Source: Microvirga lupini
GTDB lineage: Bacteria; Pseudomonadota; Alphaproteobacteria; Rhizobiales; Beijerinckiaceae
Assembly: GCA_000517005.1 (NCBI GenBank)
Contig: KI912039.1
Location: 148,665 to 212,664, forward strand
DNA length: 64,000 nt
Direction of reading: 5' to 3'
Both the position numbers and the translations under genes were made by a program. The notes under the pieces were generated by a model. That model was not told the DNA's origin. It was given only the letters and a program-made list of their open reading frames with translations, and ran no database searches. How positions within the stretch are numbered: position 1 is the stretch's first letter; the number at the start of each line of letters is the position of its first letter. Shown piece after piece: positions 17,057 to 24,931 of the stretch.

Positions 17057-17596
17057 ATGAGCCAATCCGATTCAATCCGCCCATCTGCGAATGACAAGTG
17101 GATCCCTTACCGCCACCCGCAGCCGAAGGATTCCCCGCCGGAACTGGTGATCCCGAACGCAATTCCAACGGACGAGCGGATCTGGGTGCCTGTCGAGGAG
17201 AATGTTTGGTTCCGCCCTCTCCTCTTGGCGGCCTCTCGGGGCTATTGGATGAACCTCCTGAGGGTCCGGAAATCGGGCGTGCTCTCACGCCACCGACATC
17301 CGCAACCGGTCCATGCCTTCGTGCTCAAGGGTGAGTGGCGTTACCTCGAGCATGATTGGGTTGCGACGGAGGGTTCCTATGCCTATGAAGCGCCGGGCGA
17401 GACTCATACCCTCGTGGTCGATCCTCACGTGGAGGAGATGATCACCTTATTCCAAGTGAATGGCGCCATGATCTATGTCGAGCTAGATGGTCAGGCGATC
17501 GGGTTCGACGATGTGTTCACGCGTATAGAGAAGTGCCGCACCCATTACAGTCAGAACGGGCTTGGAGCAGACTACATCGACCAATTCATCCGATAA
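17057..17596 (+). CDS. Cupin, 2,4'-dihydroxyacetophenone dioxygenase-like
   Basis: A 179-residue single cupin. HRHPQP places His79 and His81 as metal ligands, with a likely acidic ligand in the stretch GEWRYLEHDW and His117 in PGETHTLV, as in 2,4'-dihydroxyacetophenone dioxygenase, which cleaves a C-C bond between a hydroxyketone carbon pair with O2. Length fits that family. It is the last gene of the TTT-SDR operon. The order SDR then dioxygenase suggests that an alcohol is first oxidised to the ketone that the cupin cleaves. Many proteins of this family have no tested activity, so the exact reaction is inference. Confidence 0.75.
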   Translation: MSQSDSIRPSANDKWIPYRHPQPKDSPPELVIPNAIPTDERIWVPVEENVWFRPLLLAASRGYWMNLLRVRKSGVLSRHRHPQPVHAFVLKGEWRYLEHDWVATEGSYAYEAPGETHTLVVDPHVEEMITLFQVNGAMIYVELDGQAIGFDDVFTRIEKCRTHYSQNGLGADYIDQFIR

Positions 17597-17703
17597 GAAT
17601 CACCAGTCTTCATGCAAGCTCGTCCGGCAATCACATCTGAGCGGTTTTCAACAAGACCTCGAATTGTGATCCGGCTCCAACTATCACTGGCGAGGAACGC
17701 TCA

Positions 17704-18558
17704 CTACTTTCCGGGGCGACCAGTTCGTTCCGAAAGGGCTGCACTGATCTGTCCGACTAATTCCGTGATGAGCCCGGTATTTTCCCAGGCATAGATAGAA
17801 ACCATGAGCGGGGCTGCGTCGCGGAATGGCGCGTAGGGCCTAAGATGGCGCCCGAGCGTCGAAGCGATGGGAAGGAGCGTTATGCCGAGCCCGCCTTCAA
17901 CGGCGACGAGCACATTGTTGAGGCTACTACCCGAGAAGGCGATGTACCATTGGCGGCGCTCACGCTCGATGCGCTCGAACATGGTTTCGCGGTAAAGGCC
18001 ACCGGGAGGAAAGGTGACAAGCGGGACAGGATCCGGCCACGTCGCCGGAGCGTCTTTGCTCTCGAACCAGCCCATAGCCTCAGGGAAGCTTGCCTGGCAA
18101 TCGTTGCTCGGTGCGGGCTCTTTGACGACCACGATGTCAAATTCGCCGCCACGATAGCGCCGGGTCAGATCACGGCTCAGCCCGGCGCTCACGTCCAAAC
18201 GGATCTCTTGATGACGTTTGGAGAATTCGCTGAAGAGCCGTGCCATGGGGCGGCTGAAGATATCCTCCGGTAGTCCGATATGAACGGACGTCGTGCCGGC
18301 AGGGTTGCCGAGTGCGGCTGTTGCCTCCTGCTGAAGGCTCAGGATGCGGCGGGCATATCCCAGAAGGCGCTCTCCCGCAGCGGAGGGCCGGACAGGGCGT
18401 GCATCACGGTCCACCAGGGTCTGCCCGACTGCCTCCTCTAGCCTGCCAAGCTGCTGGCTCAAGGTCGATTGCGTCATGTGCAGGCGTTCCGCTGCCTTGG
18501 TGAAGCCTCCCGCTTCAACAATCGCAACGAAGGTACGGAGAAGACGTGGGTCGAGCAT
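17704..18558 (-). CDS. LysR-family transcriptional regulator
   Basis: A 284-residue LysR regulator starting at ATG 18558 (MLDPRLLRTFVAIVEAGGFT). The winged helix follows with KAAERLHMTQSTLSQQLGRL, and the effector domain runs from about residue 90 with SVHIGLPEDIF. Forty-two further in-frame codons upstream (to 18684) look non-coding. It points toward the TTT-cupin operon (convergent) and is divergent from the amidohydrolase gene at 18816, so by the usual LysR arrangement it should control the latter; control of the former is possible. A small dyad TTCCA-GA-TGGAA lies in the divergent gap at 18626-18637. Confidence 0.92.
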   Translation of the reverse strand: MLDPRLLRTFVAIVEAGGFTKAAERLHMTQSTLSQQLGRLEEAVGQTLVDRDARPVRPSAAGERLLGYARRILSLQQEATAALGNPAGTTSVHIGLPEDIFSRPMARLFSEFSKRHQEIRLDVSAGLSRDLTRRYRGGEFDIVVVKEPAPSNDCQASFPEAMGWFESKDAPATWPDPVPLVTFPPGGLYRETMFERIERERRQWYIAFSGSSLNNVLVAVEGGLGITLLPIASTLGRHLRPYAPFRDAAPLMVSIYAWENTGLITELVGQISAALSERTGRPGK

Positions 18559-18815
18559 GTGTGCTGTCTTTGACGGGAAGTACCGACCATTCACAATAGC
18601 AATAACTATCATCCAAACATTTAATTTCCAGATGGAAGGTGCCTGTCTTATCTTCAAGGCATTGCAGGCGAAGCATTTTGACAACTGAAAGGGGCGTCTT
18701 CCGAGCGACAGGGCCGATTACCGCCTTGTAAACGCCCCATCCGGATCCGGACTGGAAACGCAACGATCTGAATGCCGCCGAACAACCCTCGATGACAGGT
18801 AGGGAGGAGCGAAAC

Positions 18816-20208
18816 ATGGAAAACACGTATCAACAAAGCCGCAGGGCTTTTCTTCGCCGTTCCGGTGGGCTGGTGACGGCGTCCACCGTGCTAGGCCTGA
18901 GCGCCGGTCAGGCCGAGGCCGTCTCGGCGGCTACTGACGTCGACAGGTCCAAGCAGCAGGTCACCGCCCTCGCCGACAGCCATTTTTATCTGACCGATGT
19001 ACGCCTCGAAGAAGGCTTCGAGCGTGAGGGTGATGTGGTGATCGGCACGAAGACCGGTATCTACACGCTGGAAATCCAGAATGGTCGCATCAAGGCGCTG
19101 CACAGCGCGAATGCGGCGTTGGACACGGCCCTGCCGCGCTACAAGGCGCAGGGCAAGCTGCTTCTGCCCGCGTTTCGGGACATGCATATCCACTTGGACA
19201 AGACCTACTACGGCGGACCCTGGCAAGCGCCACGCCCGCGTCAAGGCAAGACAATCATGGATATGATCGCGCGAGGAGATGCTCCTGCCGCAGTTGCTGC
19301 CCACCTCGCAAGTACGCGCGGAGAAGCTGATCGCCCTACTCCTCTCGCAAGGCAGTACGGTGGCGCGCAGCCATTGCAACATCGATCCGGTCAGCGGATT
19401 GAAAAGCCTGGAGCATCTGCAGCGTGCACTGGCGAACCATCGCGACAGTTTCGAATGCGAGATCGTCGCCTTCCCACAGCACGGGCTGCTGCATTCCAAG
19501 GTGGATGGGCTGATGCGCGAAGCCATGAGCATGGGTGTGCACTATGTCGGCGGACTCGATCCCACCAATGTCGACGGCGCAATGGAAGCTTCGCTGGATG
19601 CGATGTTTCAGATCGCGCTCGACCACGACAAGGGCGTCGACATCCATATCCATGAAGCCAACCCTGCCGGCGTGGCGGCCCTCAACTATATGATCAAGAC
19701 TGTCGAAAAGACTCCGGAGCTGCGCAACCGGCTGACGCTCAGCCACGCCTTCGCCCTTTCCATTCTAAAACCTGAGGAACTGGATGACATGGCCGAGCGC
19801 ATGGCAGCGCAAGGCGTCACCGTGGTCTCGACGGTGCCGATCGGCCGGCGGACGATGCCGCTGCCGCAGCTGCGCGCGAAAGGCGTCAAGATCATGACCG
19901 GTACCGACAGCGTGATCGACCATTGGTCGCCGTTCGGTACCGGCGACATGCTGGAGAAGGCCAACTTGTGCGCGCAGTTGTATAGCGGGAGCGATGAGTT
20001 CCATCTGTCACGCGCTCTCGCGATTGCCACCTGCGATGTTCTGCCGCTGAGCGACGACGGACAAGTCGCTTGGCCGAAACCGGGGGACAAGGCTGAGTTC
20101 GTGCTGGTTGATGCCAGCTGTTCGGCCGAGGCCGTTGCTCGACGCTCCCCGCGGTGGGCAACGTTCCACCAGGGGCGTTTGGTCTACGGGGCTATAGAGC
20201 GTGCTTGA
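18816..20208 (+). pseudogene. Tat-exported amidohydrolase (cytosine deaminase-like), frameshifted
   Basis: Starts at ATG 18816 after GGGAGGAGCG. The leader SRRAFLRRSGG followed by a hydrophobic stretch is a clear Tat signal, giving a periplasmic enzyme. The first frame carries the metal motif DMHIHLDKTYY and reads to KTIMDMIAR; the protein then continues in the next frame with LLPQLLPTSQVRAEKLIALL and runs to 20208, so a shift lies at about 19270-19285 (one base extra or two missing in the GAGGAG stretch). The rest keeps VDIHIHEANPAG, LSHAFAL and the final aspartate in TGTDSVIDHWSP. The family includes cytosine deaminase-like and N-acyl hydrolases. Either a broken gene or a sequencing error. 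Confidence 0.8.
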
Positions 20209-20941
20209 GGCCGCGACTTTTACGGATGCGACACTCAAAGGACGCCTGCAAGAAGTATGGCTCATTCGCAGAAGTATCGTGGTTCTGCTATTTGTTACAC
20301 TAGGCGTGATGAGCCATTCGATGACAGCTGCCGGACAACCGAGAGATGGGAAAGACTTGCTGAGCGCTGTGATGAACAAAGACATCGATGCCGTCCAGAT
20401 TCGAGATCTTCTGTCGGACGGAGCCGATATCGATGCGAGAGATGAGGCGGGACGCACCGCTTTGCTCATCGCGACACATGGCAATAGGATCGATATCGCG
20501 AAAGCTTTGATCGAGGCCGGGGCTGACGTCAACGCGAAAGACCGCATCAACGACAGTCCCTATCTCTACGCCGGAGCGCACGGCTATCTCGAAATCCTCA
20601 AGATGACGCTCGCGCACTGCGCCGACCTCAAAAGCACCAATCGCTATGGCGGCACCGCTCTCATTCCAGCTTCGGAGCGGGGCCATGTTGACACCGTCCG
20701 GACCTTGATCGAAGCGGGCGTCGATGTCGATCACATCAACAATCTCGGTTGGACGGCTTTGCTGGAGGCTATCATTCTGAGTGATGGAGGCGAACGCCAT
20801 CAACAGATCGTCGGGCTCTTGGTAAAGGCGGGTGCCGACATCAACTTGGCGGATCGGGATGGAGTGAGGCCGCTGCAGCACGCGCGCAGCCGCGGCTACG
20901 GGGAGATCGAAGCGATTCTTGTCGCGGCTGGCGCCATATGA
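20201..20941 (+). CDS. Exported ankyrin-repeat protein
   Basis: A 246-residue protein starting at GTG 20201, which overlaps the end of the amidohydrolase gene by 8 nt. Residues ~20-45 are a hydrophobic signal segment (LIRRSIVVLLFVTLGVM) with likely cleavage near TAAG, so the repeats lie in the periplasm. About five ankyrin repeats follow, for example DEAGRTALLIATHGNRIDIA, KALIEAGADVNAKD, RYGGTALIPASERGHVDTV and LLVKAGADINLADRDG. Ankyrin repeats bind other proteins. Coupling to an exported amidohydrolase suggests a partner or inhibitor role like that of periplasmic AnkB with catalase, but this is inference. The 19 residues before the hydrophobic stretch leave the start uncertain. Confidence 0.8.
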   Translation: MLEAATFTDATLKGRLQEVWLIRRSIVVLLFVTLGVMSHSMTAAGQPRDGKDLLSAVMNKDIDAVQIRDLLSDGADIDARDEAGRTALLIATHGNRIDIAKALIEAGADVNAKDRINDSPYLYAGAHGYLEILKMTLAHCADLKSTNRYGGTALIPASERGHVDTVRTLIEAGVDVDHINNLGWTALLEAIILSDGGERHQQIVGLLVKAGADINLADRDGVRPLQHARSRGYGEIEAILVAAGAI

Positions 20942-21025
20942 GCCTCCCCTACCGGCGCTTCTATTTGAAATGTTAGTGGGATGTCTTTGATTAATAATAT
21001 CGACTGACGTTATGAAGAACTCAAC

Positions 21026-21169
21026 GGTTCTGTCGCAAACTCGAAGTATAGGAATTTTTCAGCTCCATTTTCAGTCATGGCAGCCGCGCTAAGTCGTTGA
21101 TTCTACAACAGCCAGTCAGCACAAACTCGTCAGTATAGACAAGTAAAGACCGAATTTTGCGATAGGACC
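21026..21169. mobile_element. Possible IS6-type mini-element
   Basis: GGTTCTGTCGCAAA at 21026-21039 closely resembles IS6/IS26-family terminal repeats (GGTTCTGTTGCAAA type). The reverse complement of 21156-21169 is GGTCCTATCGCAAA, which agrees at 12 of 14 positions. The 144-bp unit between them has no open frame and lies in an AT-rich gap between the ankyrin and DUF2267 genes. The flanking 8 bp do not match, so there is no visible target duplication. It may be an old MITE-like derivative. Confidence 0.4.
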
Positions 21170-21216
21170 GTACGTTCTGTCGTGGGAGAAATCAAGGGAC
21201 ACACGACATGGCAGGC

Positions 21217-21660
21217 CTAACAGGACCTTGTCGTATGAACGTCCGTTCTCCAGAACTCGTCCGCACCAGGGGGTAGCTCGCTCAAGATCTGGTCGAAAGC
21301 TGCCTCATCGACCCGGCGGCGCAGCGCGACCGCAACATCACGGATTGCGGTGTCGGGAGCGAAGTTGTGGTGGCGGCGGAGCGATTGCGCCTCACGGGTC
21401 ATCTCTGCCCGATCTGCAAAAGCCAGTTTGGGCTCTTCCGGGTCCCAGTCGGTGATGAAGAGGGCTCGCAGAACGGGTGGGAGCACGCCGGCGAACCGGA
21501 TGGTGTCCCGGACCTGAAGGCGCCGCCGGAAGGTTTGAAAGACGCCTTGCACCATCGTGTAGGTCTGGTTGCGTGTCGTGAGGCCGGACGCCTCCCGTGC
21601 GTCGTGCAGGAACGCCTCAAAGTCCTCACAGGCCCTCCGGAACTCCATCGGGATCGTCAT
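21217..21660 (-). CDS. DUF2267-domain protein
   Basis: A 147-residue cytoplasmic protein starting at ATG 21660 (MTIPMEFRRACEDFEAFLHD), with a GAGGGG ribosome site. The body contains a DUF2267 domain: TYTMVQGVFQTFRRRLQVRD, FAGVLPPVLRALFITDWDP and AIRDVAVALRRRVDEAAFDQ, ending in DQILSELPPGADEFW. The family is all-helical, often found in stress-associated or horizontally moved regions of Alphaproteobacteria, and has no established function. It is divergent from the AraC regulator of the ribitol module, with a 7-bp dyad in the shared gap, but there is no functional link to that pathway. Confidence 0.8.
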   Translation of the reverse strand: MTIPMEFRRACEDFEAFLHDAREASGLTTRNQTYTMVQGVFQTFRRRLQVRDTIRFAGVLPPVLRALFITDWDPEEPKLAFADRAEMTREAQSLRRHHNFAPDTAIRDVAVALRRRVDEAAFDQILSELPPGADEFWRTDVHTTRSC

Positions 21661-21697
21661 GATCCGCCCCTCGCCGCCTTCCCTGCCCTTTGTATAC

Positions 21698-21722
21698 TGA
21701 CAATTTCTCGCTTCCATTGTCA
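21698..21722. promoter_or_regulatory. Inverted repeat upstream of the AraC gene
   Basis: TGACAAT (21698-21704) and ATTGTCA (21716-21722) form a perfect 7-bp inverted repeat with 11 nt between them, in the divergent gap between DUF2267 and the AraC-type regulator. It could be an operator for either promoter. No binding evidence. Confidence 0.35.
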
Positions 21723-21868
21723 AAAAAGTATCGGTGCTGGTTGCGAAACGTGCTGGCACTCGCTGGCAGGGACAACTACCGTGGTGCTCTGATGAGAGCT
21801 GAAGGGAATTCGGCCGACTGGGAGAAGGGTCGTTGCGAGGATCTGCAACCGACCCGGAGGAAACGGAC

Positions 21869-22840
21869 ATGGAGCCGGATCTCGAGGTTGTTCAGATAAG
21901 GCCTGGCGAATCATTCGCCGCCTGGTCACATGGCTATCCCTACCGAACTGTACGCTGGCATTTTCATCCCGAGTACGAACTCCACTTGGTGGTCGCCACC
22001 TCCGGCCGTTACTTCGTCGGTGACTTCATCAGCGAGTTTAGGCCCAGCAATCTTGTCCTGACCGGACCGAATCTTCCGCACAACTGGGTCAGTGATATTC
22101 CGGAGGACATGAGCGTTCCACTGCGCTGCCGCATTATCCAGTTCAGCGAAGAGTTCATCAGCGGAGCCATAAAGGCCTTTCCAGAGCTCACTGCCCTTGT
22201 GCCCGTGCTGGAATCATCGCGGCGCGGCGTGTTGTTCAGCGAAGAGACCAGCCGGCAACTGGCACCACTCATGGAGGAGATGATGGGTGCGCAGGGTGTG
22301 CGCCGCATCGAGCTGTTCATGTTGATTGCCGGCCTGCTGAGCCGCGCACAGGGATCGCGGATGCTCGCCAGCGCCAACTACCTGCCCGATCCGTCCGGCT
22401 ACATGTCGGCAGGTATCAACAAGGCGCTCGCCTATATCCGAGAAAACCTGACTCGGCCTTTCAGCGAGTCGGATCTAGCTGCAATCGCAGGCCAATCGAC
22501 GAGCGCCTTTTCGCGCGCGTTCCGCCAGCACACCGGCATGTCGTTAGTGCAGTATGTGAAACGCCTGCGCATCAACCTCGCCTGCCAAATCCTCATGAGC
22601 GATGAACAGGCTTCGATCACCAGCATCTGCTACGAGGTAGGCTACAACAACCTATCTAATTTCAACAGGCAGTTCCTGGCAGAGAAGGGCATGACGCCAT
22701 CTCAGTTCCGGCGACTCCTGCTCGACAACATCAACACGACCGATACCGCTAAAGGGAGGACCCAAAAAGGAGTATCTCAGTTGCTGAAGAAGAGAACGGA
22801 CCGCGCAAGTGAGCTCGCTAGAGGAAGAGCTTCGATCTGA
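21869..22840 (+). CDS. AraC-family regulator of the ribitol module
   Basis: A 323-residue AraC/XylS regulator. ATG 21869 is chosen because CGGAGGAAACG precedes it. The N-terminal half is a cupin-like sensing domain (TVRWHFHPEYELHLVV, DFISEFRPSNLVLTGPNLPH), and the C-terminal third holds the two helix-turn-helix units: SESDLAAIAGQSTSAFSRAF and SICYEVGYNNLSNFNRQFL. About 35 basic, disordered residues follow the usual end of the domain. It stands 93 nt upstream of, and in the same direction as, the ribitol importer genes, so it is probably their activator. Confidence 0.9.
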   Translation: MEPDLEVVQIRPGESFAAWSHGYPYRTVRWHFHPEYELHLVVATSGRYFVGDFISEFRPSNLVLTGPNLPHNWVSDIPEDMSVPLRCRIIQFSEEFISGAIKAFPELTALVPVLESSRRGVLFSEETSRQLAPLMEEMMGAQGVRRIELFMLIAGLLSRAQGSRMLASANYLPDPSGYMSAGINKALAYIRENLTRPFSESDLAAIAGQSTSAFSRAFRQHTGMSLVQYVKRLRINLACQILMSDEQASITSICYEVGYNNLSNFNRQFLAEKGMTPSQFRRLLLDNINTTDTAKGRTQKGVSQLLKKRTDRASELARGRASI

Positions 22841-22933
22841 ATCCGCCCTCGGCGAGGGTTTCGATGCTCATGTCTCAGCTGCCCACGAACCGGCGCAATC
22901 CAGTTTCACGATAAATCCAAGGGAGAGAAGCAA

Positions 22934-24010
22934 ATGACGAAGTCTTCGTGGAAACTCACTGGCCTCGCGGCACTGACGCTATCCCTGCTCGCCGGCACGG
23001 GTGGCGTCATGGCTCAGGGCGCGAAAGTCTCCAATGCAACCGTCGCGTTCCTCATGCCAGACCAAGCGTCAACGCGCTACGAGGAGCACGACTATCCCGG
23101 CTTCAAAGCCGAAATGGAAAAACTCTGCCCGACTTGCAAGGTCATCTATCAGAACGCCGACGCCAACGTGTCGCGCCAGCAGCAGCAATTCAACTCCGCA
23201 ATTTCACAGGGCGCGAAGGTGATCGTGCTCGATCCTGTCGACTCCACCGCGGCCGCCTCGCTGGTCAGGCAGGCGCAGAGCCAAGGCATCAAGGTAATTG
23301 CATATGACAGGCCCGTGCCGGACGCCAAGGCCGACTTCTACGTCTCCTTCGACAACCAAGCCATCGGCAAATCCATCGCCGATTCGTTGGTGCAGCACTT
23401 GAAGAAATCCAACGTAACCGCCGCCAGTGGCACAGGCGTCCTGCAGATCAACGGCTCGCCGACAGACGCGGCTGCGGGCCTCATCAAGAAAGGTATCCAC
23501 GAAGGACTTGACAACAGCGGCTATCCTATTTTGGCCGAATACGACACGCCGGATTGGGCTCCTCCGAAGGCGCAGCAATGGGCCAGCGGTCAGATCACCC
23601 GTTTCGGCAAGAACATCCTTGGTGTCGTGGCGGCCAATGACGGCACCGCCGGGGGCGCGATCGCTGCTTTCAAGGCCGCAGGCGTCAACCCGGTTCCGCC
23701 GGTCACCGGTAACGACGCGACGATAGCGGCGCTGCAACTCATCATTGCGGGCGACCAGTACAACACCATCTCTAAGCCGAGCGAGATCGTGGCGGCTGCC
23801 GCGGCCAATGTAGCCATCCAACTCTTGGCCGGCGAAATGCCGAAAGCGGAGACGACGCTCTTCAATACGCCGTCGAAGCTGTTCGTTCCCGCGGTGATTA
23901 CGGCCGAGAATCTGAAAGCCGAGATCATCGACAAGAAAATTGCTACGGCGGACCAGCTCTGCTCCGGTCGTTACGCCGAAGGCTGCAAGAAGTTGGGAAT
24001 TACCAAATAA
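22934..24010 (+). CDS. Ribose/xylose-type ABC binding protein, probably for ribitol
   Basis: A 358-residue periplasmic binding protein of the XylF/RbsB class (Peripla_BP_4 type). A Sec signal peptide ends VMA before Gln28. The mature protein shows TVAFLMPDQASTRYEEHDYP, the XylF-like QQQQFNSAISQGAKVIVLDP and VVAANDGTAGGAIAAFKAAG. An extended C-terminus with two cysteines (LCSGRYAEGCKKLG) could form a disulphide. The following genes are an ATPase, a permease, a ribitol dehydrogenase and a pentulokinase, so ribitol or a similar pentitol is the likely ligand. A GGGAGAGAAG ribosome site precedes the start. Confidence 0.9.
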   Translation: MTKSSWKLTGLAALTLSLLAGTGGVMAQGAKVSNATVAFLMPDQASTRYEEHDYPGFKAEMEKLCPTCKVIYQNADANVSRQQQQFNSAISQGAKVIVLDPVDSTAAASLVRQAQSQGIKVIAYDRPVPDAKADFYVSFDNQAIGKSIADSLVQHLKKSNVTAASGTGVLQINGSPTDAAAGLIKKGIHEGLDNSGYPILAEYDTPDWAPPKAQQWASGQITRFGKNILGVVAANDGTAGGAIAAFKAAGVNPVPPVTGNDATIAALQLIIAGDQYNTISKPSEIVAAAAANVAIQLLAGEMPKAETTLFNTPSKLFVPAVITAENLKAEIIDKKIATADQLCSGRYAEGCKKLGITK

Positions 24011-24023
24011 TCGGTAGGGTTCC

Positions 24024-24049
24024 GTCCGGTCGCCTGTGGGCGGCCGGAC
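24024..24049 (+). promoter_or_regulatory. Strong intercistronic hairpin after the binding-protein gene
   Basis: Arms 24024-24034 (GTCCGGTCGCC) and 24039-24049 (GGCGGCCGGAC) make an 11-bp stem with one G-U pair and a 4-nt TGTG loop, 13 nt after the binding-protein stop. No T tract follows. This placement is typical of hairpins that stabilise the upstream transcript and reduce downstream expression. Confidence 0.6.
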
Positions 24050-24088
24050 ATTCCCATGGTTTGGGAGGACACCACCGAGGCATGTCAC

Positions 24089-24931
24089 ATGACGAATGTT
24101 AATGAAGTGAGAGGCGACGGGCGCGAGCGTGTGCTCAGCCTGCGCGGTATATCGAAACATTTCGGCGCGGTATCCGCCCTGACCGACATCGACCTGGATG
24201 TACATGCCGGCGAAGTTGTTGCGCTCGTTGGCGACAATGGTGCCGGCAAGTCTACGCTGGTCAAAATCCTAGCCGGGGTGCACCAGCCGAGTTCAGGGTC
24301 GATCACCTTCCGCGGTAAGCCGGTGACGCTTGACGCTCCGAGCACGGCACTTGGTCTCGGTATCGCAACAGTATTCCAGGACCTCGCGTTGTGCGAAAAC
24401 CTTGACGTAGTCGCCAACATCTTTCTCGGCCGAGAGCTCAATCCCCTCCGCCTTGATGAAGTGTCCATGGAAGTCAAGGCCTGGACCCTGCTTAACGAGC
24501 TGTCCGTACGCATCCCGAGTGTACGCGAACCGGTTGCTTCACTCTCCGGAGGACAGCGCCAGACCGTTGCCATCGCACGGTCGCTGCTGCTTGAGCCGAA
24601 ACTCATCCTCCTCGACGAGCCGACGGCCGCCCTGGGCGTCGCCCAGACGGCCGAAGTGTTGGATCTGATCGAGCGCGTGCGCGACCGTGGTCTCGGCGTG
24701 ATCATGATCAGTCACAACATGGAAGACGTGCGCGCGGTCGCGGATCGCATCGTCGTGCTCAGGCTGGGCCGGAACAACGGTGTCTTCGCTCCAGACGCCT
24801 CCAATCAGGAACTGGTCAGCGCCATCACGGGGGCTGCCAATAACTCGGTCTCCCGCCGCGCCAGCCGGCGCCAAGCGAAGAGCGAGCAAACCCACGATCA
24901 GCAGGCCCATCGCCCGGAGGCACGCCGATGA
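24089..24931 (+). CDS. Sugar ABC transporter ATPase, single domain
   Basis: A 280-residue ATPase of the XylG/RbsA class, but with one nucleotide-binding domain instead of the usual two (about 500 residues). Walker A GDNGAGKST spans residues 48-56, the signature is LSGGQRQTVA and Walker B is LILLDEPTAALG, followed by MISHNMEDV. The last 35 residues are basic and low complexity. ATG 24089 is chosen over ATG 24056 because GAGG precedes it. The product would act as a homodimer at the cytoplasmic face of the next gene's permease, as in FrcA-type fructose systems. It overlaps the permease gene by 4 nt. Confidence 0.88.
   Translation: MTNVNEVRGDGRERVLSLRGISKHFGAVSALTDIDLDVHAGEVVALVGDNGAGKSTLVKILAGVHQPSSGSITFRGKPVTLDAPSTALGLGIATVFQDLALCENLDVVANIFLGRELNPLRLDEVSMEVKAWTLLNELSVRIPSVREPVASLSGGQRQTVAIARSLLLEPKLILLDEPTAALGVAQTAEVLDLIERVRDRGLGVIMISHNMEDVRAVADRIVVLRLGRNNGVFAPDASNQELVSAITGAANNSVSRRASRRQAKSEQTHDQQAHRPEARR

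Noticed and set aside
21178-21208. TGTCGTG/CACGACA inverted repeat as terminator of the DUF2267 gene
   Set aside because: Loop is long (17 nt), the stem is only 7 bp and no T tract follows in the direction of transcription.
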